From the NCBI GenBank assembly GCA_027943335.1, contig BSBK01002801.1:124001-188000 (forward strand): a DNA stretch of 64,000 bases. Direction: 5' to 3'. The DNA is from Chamaecyparis obtusa. Lineage: Eukaryota > Streptophyta > Pinopsida > Cupressales > Cupressaceae. This document shows, in pieces, positions 48,127-58,474 of the stretch; position 1 is the stretch's first letter; every line of letters begins with the position of its first letter. A program made the translations under genes and the position numbers. Under the pieces are notes generated by a model. That model had not been told where the DNA came from, did not search any database, and saw only the letters and a list, made by a program, of their open reading frames with translations.

Positions 48127-48633
48127 TGTATGGTGAAAATGTGACCACACTTCTATGAACCATTACATGCAAGGTTGATCAAAGGTGAGGCCTCATAAAG
48201 CAGCTCATAACTCTTTATGCATGGAGTTGCAAGACACTATGATAAAATTGCCCTCAACTAGAGCTACAGACGTGTGACCTTGCTAGTCAACCACACAATG
48301 AGAGATTCATAAAATTGAAGACTAGGGCAAAAGTGCCAAAATCTCAAAAATGAATCAAATGTGCAAGATGCAAATGAAACTAGTATGAGTGCAAAATTAA
48401 TCTATCAAATGACAATGCAAACTAATCTATAAAAGGAAATTGCAATGGATTACAAACCCCTAATTAAGCTATGTGAGCTAAATCTATTGCATAAAAAGAA
48501 AATTACTCTAAAATGTCATGATATGCAAACTAATCAAATGAAATGTGCAACTAAATGATGAAAGCAAATGAAAGGAAGCAAGTCTTCACTGTCTTTCAAA
48601 AGAGTCTTCAAAGTAAGCTAGAAAACTTGCAGC
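48127..48633 (-). repeat. 5' LTR of the outer element, part next to the primer site
   Basis: It matches 38939-39446 and is interrupted after GCAGC at 48629-48633 by the inner element. The rest of the LTR is at 59733-60229. Confidence 0.94.
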
Positions 48634-49881
48634 TGTAATACCCCAAAAATGGGCTATAAGTTCATTAATCTTCTATATCAACAATTCAAACGAAATTGAC
48701 ATCAAAGTCCTAATATAAGGCACATCTAAACATCATCGAATCATAATTGATTATCTTAAATTCTGCATTGGGGAATATTCCTAGCAATATTCCTAATTAT
48801 CTTAATTATCTTTAATTTAATGATTATTTGGCAATAAATCACATTTATCCTAAGTTTGATTAATTAAATATTTTCATATTTAATTAATTAGATTTAATAT
48901 CTTACCACTTAATTGTGTAATTAAATTTAATTCTATCTATTATTAATTGTATTATTTAATTTTGACAATAAATCCAATATCCTATGAATAATTGATTAAA
49001 TTTTTATTTAATTAATTAAAGCAAGTTGTCATTATTTAATAATATAGTTTTTAATAAAAGTTTGATTAAATAATTGATTAATCCATAAATCAATTATTTA
49101 TTTTTAAAAATTAATTAAGTTGAGTATAAATCACTTTATTTATTTAATTAATTCATAATTATTATGCACATTCAAAAGAAACAGTTAAACTCCAAATTAG
49201 AAAATCAATGCAAAGTGTTGACTTTTTAGAACTCAACATCCTTTTTGAGTTTTAAAGTTGATCTAAACTTCTAATTTGAGTTAAAAAGCTATTTTTGCAT
49301 GATTTGCATGTTTTTGTGAATTAAATTATCTTTATTATCAGATAACTTAAAAATCAAGCTGAGTTAATCTGAGTGATTTATGGCTTTTTTCCATGCACCT
49401 CCAAAGCCTTGGATTTCTATAAAATTAAAGCCTCAGCTCATCTCAAAGCATCTCATATTTTTGCACAATCACGTTGAAGAATTGGAATTTGGAGAATCAA
49501 AGCTATTGTGAGATCAATTTATTTTTTTTACATTCATTTAGATTCTTTTTCATATCATTGTTAGATTATTTTAGCAGATCAATTTCATATAGATTAGATT
49601 TCATATCAAGTTTTTATCATTCTTATTACATAGAAAATTTTTTAAAATAGCTTAATTGCATTCAATTCATATCTAGATCAATTGCATTCAAATCCTTCAT
49701 TTAGGTGTCATCTAGGTCACTGATCTCGATAACAATCTGAGAACATCAATCTCGCACCTATTACAAAGCAGTAAATCGCTTGGTTAGATTAGATCTCAAT
49801 TTGCATGATTTTGATTATAGCTAACCTCTAATATTTTATTAAAGTGTTGTGTCTACAGATCAGGTACAAAATTTACACACA
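48634..49881 (+). repeat. 5' LTR of the inner element
   Basis: It starts TGTAATACCCCAAAAATGGG and ends TTTACACACA. It aligns throughout with 58475-59727. The interior is AT-rich with many TTAATTAA-type strings (48780-49150). A short TATT-rich unit near 49020-49050 is present here and missing from the partner. Confidence 0.95.
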
Positions 49882-49887
49882 TATTTT

Positions 49888-49902
49888 TGGCGCCCACCGT
49901 GG
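49888..49902 (+). promoter_or_regulatory. primer-binding site of the inner element
   Basis: TGGCGCCCACCGTGG lies 6 bases after the LTR end. It is followed by GGCAACCC. It is identical to the outer element's site. Confidence 0.85.
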
Positions 49903-52474
49903 GGCAACCCACCTTTACATGCTGGTTTTCATTTTTTTTTTGGAGCTAAAGCCCTAAAGTTTCAAAGATTTAATTTTATCTCTCAAACGGCCTGGATTTT
50001 TTCTCTGAAATTTTTTTTACAAGTTGGAAATATATTAGAGAAGCTACAGTAAAAAATTTAGAATTTTCTAACATGTTTTCAATTTTTAATAATTTTTTCT
50101 TGAAATTCTAGAAAAAATTAATATCTGATGCAAATCAGCATATTTTTTGGAAATTTTTATATTCTCAGAAATATCTTTAAATTATATAGGGGATCCATTC
50201 TTTGTGTTTTAAATTTGGACACAATATAATAGCTCAAATAGTCGATTTATAAAAATTAGTCTATTTTCATAAAATGGGTCTCTAGGGCACAAATGGAGAG
50301 ATTTTTCTAAAATTTTTACATTTTTGGAAAGCTCTCTATTTTTTAGTAGGTTTCTCTATTCTTAATTTCTATTTTTGTAGCCAAAATCATATCAAAAAAA
50401 TTAGATCTTGTTGACTAGGTCAAATGCAGCAAAAAAAATAAAGTTTTGTGATGGGCATGCACTTATTTTTTTTACATGGTTCAATGAATGATATGAGTTG
50501 TCATTTGGGTTAATTTCTAGTTATTATTACTAATAATAATTAATTGTTAGAGATAACCCTATGGTTTTCATAAGTTGAATATATTTTGCATATCTTGTTT
50601 GCTTGTTTGCTTGTTGGAGAGTTCGTCACTTGCTTGCATGGAAAAGCTCAACAAGAATTGCTAAAAATCAAGTAAAATATACTAAGCACGTTGCAAGGAT
50701 CCCAAATATTCTCATTCATCTAGTAACATTTCAATTTAGCCTTAAAATAAATCTCTCATGTGTTTAGCTTGAGTGTTTCTTTGCATGCTTTTTCTATGAA
50801 TTTGCATAATTGAATACTAGGTTGTGACACCTTAGGTATTTATTGGCAGTCTTAGATTACTTGTGATTGATTTAGATTGCTATCTTGGGTTATTGGATTT
50901 TCTAAATCCACCAGCCCCTCATTTTCACCCCATGGTTGCAATATCAGCGCCACATTAAAAGGGAGGGGTCTACAGGAAAGAAGCGTTAAGTGTTCCACCA
51001 GGCAACCCTTTTGTGCTTTTTAGAACTCACTTATTTTTTAAGTTGTGGACTCATTTCTAGCTTGTGTGAGGGGTTAAGTGCTCCACTTTATGGACTCACC
51101 TCATATTTTCTTTAAGCGTTAAGTGTACCACCTTTTGCTTTTGAATACTTTTGGATAAATTTGCTTTCTGGAATATATCTGTACTCACATAGTAATTAGA
51201 CCCCATGAAAACTATTTGTGGATCTTGAGAGAGTGTGTTCCTAGCAAAACCCTTATCAACAAGGGGTCCCTTGTAGGTGGGGAGGATACTTAGTGCATCT
51301 CATGTTCTACTTGGTTCGTGTGTCTTCCCTTATTGATTGATACATTCTCTCTCTGGAGAGGTTGATAGATCATGTGGGGTTGATATCATAGACCTTGGTG
51401 AGACAAACTTTGTCTTAGTGTGTCAGATTAATCTACTTGCTTTGTTTGGGTTAAAAGTGAAGAGGCATCAAAACCTTGGATCTGGAGCCAAGTCCCCTTG
51501 TGGTATCATACTGTGAGTCACCTTTAGAGAGGGTTAACCGTAGCGGACAATCTCTTCATAGAGCAAACTGCATTCATGGAACCTCAAGCGGTAATAGCCA
51601 TTTTTGTCGTGGTAGTGACAGCCACTATATAAATGTCTTTGTGGAATAAATCTCCATGGGTATGGTTCATTGTTGGGTTGTTAAATCTCCCTAACAGCTC
51701 CTGAAGATTAAGTTCTCGGACTGTATCAAAACCTTGGTGCACTAGGATTGGAGTTCACCCCTTTGGATCATAAAAGTTGCAGAGTCAAACCATTACTAAA
51801 AACCCTAGCAAGGCCAAATTTTCATTTTATAGGGTATATGTGCGTTATTGCAAAACATTTTTGGAACATACACAATTAGCGCTTCTGAGGATTAGAATGA
51901 ATAAGTCACTTGATTGTTCATGCGCAAGGTTGCTTTTGCCCTTGTTCATTATTTTCAGACATGTTTGAAATCACTTGCTTGCTATTTTGCATGCTTGTTT
52001 ATCTATCTGGTTATTGAAAATGGACAAATCTATTACAATCCTCAAATCTGGACATTGAAATTTGCAAACAAACCAAATCTGCAAGCTCAAAATTTTGCAA
52101 AAATTGACGTAAAATCCTTTCTAGAGTCAAAAATCATTTCAGGAAGTCAAAAGTCATACGAGTTTTTCCAAGTGTCATTTCATTACTGCCCAACTATCGT
52201 ATGGTAAAGAACCTAGTGTCATACGAGTCTTTTTGCCAGTTAAATTCAAAAAGTCAAATCCTACTTGCAACTGTCATACGAGTTGTTCAACTGTTGTTTC
52301 ATTGCCTACAAACTATCGTACAAGTCTGCAAAGTGTCATTTGGGAAAATTTTGAAAAGTTGTCAAAAAATTGTCAGAATTGCTAGATACTTCAGCTTTTA
52401 CAACTTATTTCCAAAATCTGTCATACAAATCACTATGTCAAGAACAGAACAGTAGCTATTGAGAATTAGTACAC
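49903..52474 (+). promoter_or_regulatory. 5' leader of the inner element
   Basis: The leader is non-coding. The first kilobase is T-rich. At 50940-51130 the phrase TTAAGTG(T/C)(T/A)CCAC recurs three times with ACTCAC(T/C)T between copies. At 52152-52430 a motif cluster built on GTCATACGAG and its inverse ATCGTATGG recurs with a period of about 120 bp. The region ends at the ATG at 52475. Confidence 0.7.
52152..52430 (+). repeat. GTCATACGAG / ATCGTATGG motif array
   Basis: GTCATACGAG lies at 52152, 52218 and 52272. The inverse form (ATCGTATGG, ATCGTACAAG) lies at 52196 and 52315, so CATACGA can pair with TCGTATG. Weaker copies (GTCATTTC, GTCATTTGGG, GTCATACAAA) lie at 52174, 52334 and 52420. 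The unit at 52152-52203 recurs at 52272-52323. Confidence 0.75.
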
Positions 52475-54733
52475 ATGTCTCAAAGAATCAGTACACATAA
52501 GGAAGAAACTCTGATGAGGGCCATGATGAAATAGATGCACGCTATGCAAGTCAAGATTAACAAACTTGAGAAAGAAAAGGAACCTAAAGAGTTTTCCATG
52601 GAAGCTCTATGCCCTTTTCCATTTAATAAAGACTTGTACATGTCACCATGCCTTCAGATAGAATTCGAGCAATGTGATAACCCTTATGATACCTCTTCCA
52701 TGGAAAGTGACACATCCAACTTTGAAGACTATGATGACTATGATGATAGACAATGTAATGATACCTATGACACCTCTATTCCTAAGAGTCCTCCTCGTCG
52801 TGTGTTCCTACTTACTATAAATGGTCCATCACATTGGATAGATCGTGATGGTGATCCATATAATTTTAATTTTGAAAGATACTTTGATGGCTTTTGTGGA
52901 CAATATCTAGATGATACATCTACTTCTATTGAGTAATATAAAATGTATCATACTAATTTGAAACATCAATACTATAAGGATCTCTCCTCTAAGAACTTTC
53001 AGGCTGAAAATAAAGATTGCACTCTCAAGCAAGATCATGTTAATGTTGAACCTTTGTCTAGCGATGGTTCCCTTCCATCCCCTACTTCCTCCAATACCCA
53101 TACATTTCCTAAAGCTTCTGAGTCTTTGAAATCTTTCACAGAACCTTCATCCAACACAAGCCCTGATACTTTTCATGCGGTTCCCTATAGTTATCCTCCA
53201 GGGCTACCTCTTAAAGAAACTCAAGCTAACCTTCACTTGGCTGCAAATACTTTCAATAATGATAAATCTAAAGAGACTAAACCTTCATATGCTATAATCC
53301 CTACTTCAGCTAGTCCTCCACCATCTCTTCCAAAGTCATCCATACAATCCCAACATGCTTCCTTGTCCTTAGAAGTGGCTCCATGTCAAGAGGACTCTAG
53401 AAATTATAAAAAAAAGAACATAAAGAAAGATCAAGATCAAGAACCCTCCATGTCGCCCACTCCTTTTCACGATGTCTCTTATCCACCTCAGGGTTATTTT
53501 GATCTTGCACACCCTTTTTCATGCATTCCACCATGTCTTAAGTCTTCTCCTAAGCAAGATCAGGCTACTACTTACACCATTGAGCTTATTGACAATAAAG
53601 ATGACCTTACTTCCATTAAGGTTATTGAAAATAGTTTTGTTGCTTCCAATGTTAAGCCTATTAAAAATTAAGAAAAAAATGATGCGCTTATGCTATCCAA
53701 AGCAACTTGTCAAGATCGAAGTCTTCCATCTTTTTATTCTACCATTCCATGTTCGTTTCCACTTTCTACTCTTCCTAAGTCTTTGCAAGCTTTGAACAAT
53801 CCTATCAAAGAAAGTGCTCATATTCAAGATGTCCATGATTCTATTGAAAATCTTAATGCTCACTCTAAAGATGTTGATGTCCTTGGTTGCCATATAGATG
53901 TTGATGAACTTATTGATTATCCTTTTGTGTCTTCCACTTCCATCCTTGGACCTCCTCCACCACTACTAAGGGCTTCACGTCTGCCTTCCATCTTGGGTCC
54001 TTATGTCCCTTCATTTTCCCCTCCTAACTCTCCTAATTTTCCATCCATCTTGGGTCCTTACATCCCTCCATCTCCCATCTTTCCTCAAGATCAACATAGA
54101 TGCATACCCTTGAATCCTTTTTATCTACTCACCCATCTAAACCAGTCATATCCTCCTTCTTCCACAAGTCCTAAGCCTTTTGAAAGTACCTTGAATGTTC
54201 AATACAAGAAAAAGAAGCAATACAAGAATCCATCAAAAAAAGATCACCATGTCTCTTCTAATAGACATGGCAGCATAAAGTCAAAAGAGATATCTAAGAA
54301 AAAAACTACAAGACAAGTATGGGTTCCAAAATCTATCATTGAAGATATTCTCTCTAGATCATCAAAAGAAAATAAAAAACCTATAGTTATATGGATTCCA
54401 AAGTCTCTCTTGAAAGAGTCTGGTGTTGAGCAAAAAGTGAAATTGACATTCAAGCTTCCAAAGACTTCCACTTCATCTTCTTCCAAATATATTCTTCCAT
54501 TCCACGTGCCTAAACCACAACCTCTGCTATCCATTTGCCATATTCTTTCACGTATTCCTTCATTCACATTTCTTCCATCCTCTCGCCACCCTTCAAGGTG
54601 TGTGTTGATGTTGATCTTGTCTTCCTTTCCATCTACCCTTTCACGATCCTTCCATTTATTATCCTTCTACCTTCTATCCTTTTTCCTCATTTGCCTATTC
54701 CTCCTATCTTCCAACCTCACTCGCTTTACATAA
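52475..54733 (+). pseudogene. Gag N-terminus joined to the Ser/Pro-rich reading frame, inner copy
   Basis: The ATG at 52475 opens a frame of 753 codons to 54733 with three internal stops: TAG 52532 (from CAG), TAA 52934, and TAA 53669 (from CAA by comparison with the outer copy). The first ~60 residues (RISTHKEETL, MHAMQVKINKLEKEKE, MEALCPFPFNKDLYM) look like the N-terminus of a Tat-type Gag. From about residue 65 the frame switches to the sequence shared with 42863-45475: EDYDDYDD, IPKSPPRRVFLLTI, WIDRDGDPY, LPSILGPYVP repeats, QVWVPKSIIEDIL, IWIPKSLLKES and a hydrophobic end. The N-terminal part and the KSYHDSS repeats of the outer copy are absent. Length differences between copies are in whole codons. 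Function is unknown. Confidence 0.8.
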
Positions 54734-55582
54734 AATCTTATCCTCCATTTTTCTCTTTCATTTTTCTTTCCTTATCAGCATCTTTGAGCATATCATTTTG
54801 AATCCTTGGCATATCATGGTTTATCTTTTCAAGGAGCATTATCTAAAAAGCTTTCCTTCTTCCAAAAATTCAAAAAGAAAAAGAAAAATTTAAAACAAAA
54901 AATTGAAAATGTGCCTTGGTGAAAACTTGGAAATAGGCGCCTTGGTAGCAAAAGTAAATAGAAATAAATTCATCCTATGGTGAAAACCACTCCCTTGTGG
55001 TGCCTTGGATAAGTACCATGATGAAAACCTAGCAATCAGGCATCATGCATAGTTCTTCTACATATTTTATCCATTCCATCTTCTCTCTTTGATCTTGACA
55101 ATGTTGATCTATACACAAACATTTGGCTATCTTGTGAGCTATCTTATGATGATCTTGCTTTCATTCCCTTCCTATTTAGCCTTCATGTCTATCTTCCTCC
55201 ATTCATTTTCACTTTTTGCTATCATTTTCCCCTTTGGTCTTGATCTAATAGAAGAAAGAGTAAAACAAAGTGCTATGAAGCCTCTTGACATGTCTACTCC
55301 TTTGGACTACATCCTTTCCTTCTTTGGCATTATGCTTTTGTGACTTATCTTATGTTGGTCTTTCATTGCCTATCCAAATGCACTTTACATGATAATTTTT
55401 CCCTAGCTTGGGTATTCTTGAGGAGTTTGACCTTTGAGGATTTTTTCCCTTCATTCTCCTTCATTCTCTTGCCTTCCATCTCTTCCACCAACTTGTTAAT
55501 CCCCCTTGTTCTCCACCTTGCTAGACATTGGAACTGCATGATATGATCTTGCTTGGGAGTTTGCAATGGAAAAAGATGCTAT
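54734..55582 (+). other. region between the Ser/Pro-rich frame and the integrase fragment
   Basis: The region is non-coding by my reading. It holds one full copy (54911-54953) and one partial copy (54983-55035) of the GCCTTGGTGAAAACC module. The stretch 55265-55556 matches 42292-42000 of the outer element. Open frames here shift between copies, so coding is not supported. Confidence 0.6.
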
Positions 55583-55650
55583 CAAGTATACCAAGTATCA
55601 GAACAAGTATCAGAACAAGTATCAGAACCAGTATCAAAACAAGTATTAGA
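55583..55650 (+). repeat. 12-bp tandem array at the integrase junction
   Basis: About five copies of AACAAGTATCAG with small changes lie directly before the first integrase residues. Translated in the integrase frame they give SIRTSIRTSIRT. Confidence 0.85.
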
Positions 55651-56096
55651 ATGCCTATAGGGGCTACACCTTTCACTTTAGTTTATGGGTCTGAGGCGGT
55701 ACTACCTATTGAGGTTGAAATCCCATCACTAAGAATTAGAATGCATGGTCTAGTAACTGATGATGACTACAGAGTGTCTAGGTTGCAAGAACTTGAACTA
55801 CTAGATGAGTGCAAACAAGCAGTGTATGATCATCTCAGAGTATATCAGAAGAGAATGTCTAGAGGCTACAACAAGAAAGTCAGACATAGAGAATTTTAGG
55901 TTGGCGATCTAGTTTTGAAAGAGAATCCTAAAAATCAATCCCATCGAGAATGCAAGGGGAAGTTTGAACCCAACTGGTTGGGTCCCTTTGTTATCACTAC
56001 TACTTTTGGCTCTAGTGCCTATCAACTCTCAACGACTAAAGGAGAACAGCTTTGAGAACCAATCAACGTTCTCCATCTGAAGAAATTCTATGCCTA
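55651..56096 (+). pseudogene. Ty3/gypsy integrase C-terminal fragment
   Basis: The frame begins at GATPFTLVYGSEAVLPIE, the block just after the catalytic core, and runs through SRGYNKKVRHREF, a stop (CAG to TAG, 55897-55899), VGDLVLKENP, KFEPNWLGPFV and NVLHLKKFYA to the true stop at 56094-56096. A second internal stop (TGA, 56054) replaces Arg. This is the same C-terminal part as in the Tat-type element at 21899-22330. No catalytic core precedes it. It shows that this element descends from a full Tat-type element that lost most of gag-pol. Confidence 0.92.
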
Positions 56097-58429
56097 AGGC
56101 ATTCAGTCTATGGTAAAATGTTCTTAAAAAATTATAAAAATAAAAAAAAATCCTGAAAAAATGAATATCTTGGTGAAAACCTAGCAATAGGCACCTTGAT
56201 GATTCACAAAAAAATAAAAAAAATATCAAAAAGAAAATGAAAATGAAAAATAAAAAAATAAAAAAATAAAAATGAGAAAAACAAAAAGTGCCTTGGTGAA
56301 AACCTGGAGACAGGCGCCTTGGTAGCAAAAATAGAATTTCTACCAAGATGGTGAAAACCCGGCAAACGGGTGTCACTTGTTTCAAAATGCTCCATCTATC
56401 AGGAAAATCTTGGTCTTTCCCAGCTTTCAGTTTTTCTTTAGTTTTTACATATCTCCCAGTTTGTTTTTGCATTTCTAGTTTTTAATAAGTCGATATGTAC
56501 ACCACTCAGCTCAAGCATCTGTATCCTATCAATGCTTAACACTTGGGGGTAATCAATGTTATATCTTATGGCCTCTAGTATATCTTAGACGTATCATATC
56601 CAGTCAGAGTCCTTTGAAGCTTCATTTGATTTAGTCAGGTCTGTCTCGTCTTTAGAAAGGATTTTGCATCTACAACAACAATCAAACACAAACTGAAATC
56701 AATCTGTGTTTTTCATGCTTTTATCTCCTTGTATGCTTACTGATTCACATTGAGATTTTTGCATATTGTGTCCCTTCGAGCCCTTCGATGATGTCCTTAA
56801 TAGGATTTAGAGAGTGATGACTAGGGGCATAATCTTTTCTTTGTCTTCTACTTGTATGTGAAAATTTAACTTTGAAAATTTTGGATTGAAATGGTGTCTG
56901 ACTGTAAGAGCCTCTATCTCGAATTGGATGGCCATGTGTACCTTGACCATTGATACCCGGATGATTCAAAGAAGTATTGATCTAACTATTATCTTTTTGA
57001 GTAATTTCTTTCTCCTACTGTGAAACGTGATCTTACCTAAGGATGTGAATGATAAAGGGTCACTCCGGGTAATTCACACTAGATTTAGAATGATCTCTTG
57101 ACTGTTTGATGTGTTTGCAATGCAAGGTGTATTCAGGTCATCACGACGTTTATGTTTTGATGCTTATAAAAATTGCTATATCAAAATGGACATGATATTT
57201 AGGTCATCCTGGTGTTTATGCCTTGGTGCTTATATCTAATTCGACATTCTGAAAATAAAATCAATATTCATATATCCATGGTTCTTGACCAGTGGGTGTT
57301 GTATTGATTCTTGCGCATACAAATCGATATTCATATGTCTATGGTTTCATAGCTAGTGGGCATTGTATTGATTTATCCAGTTACCTAAAAGTTCAATGAT
57401 GATAACAAATCGACACATGATCAGTGACTAGGTCCTAGGTCTTAGGTTGCATTTTATTTTGCATGTCTCTTTTCATTTTGCATGTTGCATGATCTCACAA
57501 TGGCTAAACGAACTTCAATGCTTAAACAATTCTTCAAATCGCATCTTCAAATCTAACAAGAGTTGAATCTCACATGAAGGTTCCTCCAATGAAATAGCAA
57601 GTAGAATCCTTTTTAGGGATCAAAATTCAAATATGAGATCATTCATATTATTAACTACTTGCATATTCGACCTTCAATTATCATAGAAATCCATAATTCA
57701 ACTTAACTGATTATCTTACATCAAACTATCAAAATTTCAAAATTTCAACCATGGTCAACTCATGGTCAAACCTAGTCAAACTTGATTGTCTGGACCTCCA
57801 AACGATGCAGAATGCATTCTCGAATGTGCTTAACCACTTCTCAAATCAATTAACGTGCTTCTAAACTATCAACGCTGACTTTTCTTGTCAGATTTCAATT
57901 TTAATCCTTAAGGAGGCATGGTATTGCACATCATTCAAAGTCTGTAAATCAAATTCTATCAATCTTTCCTCAATAATCAAGACAACAACCATGTCTAGTT
58001 ATTGATTCATCAAAAAACCTCATCGCTCGGGGCAAATCTATCATCACTTGGGGCATATCAGATTCATCAAGATCCATATCAATCTGGTATTCTCCTAATC
58101 TTGTAAACTGTATTAGTTTTTGCAACCATCGGATCATAGTGTTCTTTCCTTGGTTCTTTGGCAACTGAAGGATTCAGATGTGATACCTGCTAGTTTTGCT
58201 AAGACAATCGAGTCTAGAACCGATCACTCACTTCTTTGCAATCCTAAGGTTTGAAATCAGACATTTTGACACTTTTTTGCAATCATAGGTTCATTTGTTG
58301 TTATAGTGAACATTATCTTTGGTCATTCAAGACATATTATCTCCATATCAAATCAATATCAATCAACTTCTGTCTCATATCAATTATCAATTTTGAATCA
58401 GTTTCATATCTCTATCAAACACAGACTAT
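56097..58429 (+). other. 3' untranslated region of the inner element
   Basis: The region is non-coding. Modules with GGTGAAAACC lie at 56169-56200, 56288-56331 (full) and 56341-56372. Two short direct duplications follow: GGTCATC(A/C)(C/T)G(A/G)(C/T)GTTTATG at 57136 and 57213, and a 52-bp unit with (C/T)ATTCATAT...TGTATTGATT at 57259 and 57326. Minus-strand frames at 56029-56472 are shadows of A/T-rich sequence. Confidence 0.65.
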
Positions 58430-58474
58430 CTTTGAACCACTGTGCTTTGCACAGTAATTCAAAGAGGGGCAAAA
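58430..58474 (+). promoter_or_regulatory. polypurine tract with foot hairpin (inner element)
   Basis: CTTTGAA pairs with TTCAAAG (7 pairs), then a 3-by-3 internal loop, then CTGTGC pairs with GCACAG (6 pairs) around TTT. AGGGGCAAAA follows and the LTR starts at 58475. Confidence 0.87.

Noticed and set aside
52152..52430. CRISPR-like array in the inner leader
   Set aside because: Spacing is irregular, repeats are about 10 bp and inverted copies occur. CRISPR arrays are not expected in plant DNA.
56029..56472. Minus-strand open frame of 147 codons
   Set aside because: It is opposite the integrase end and A-rich 3' region; its Phe-rich sequence reflects poly-A runs on the other strand.
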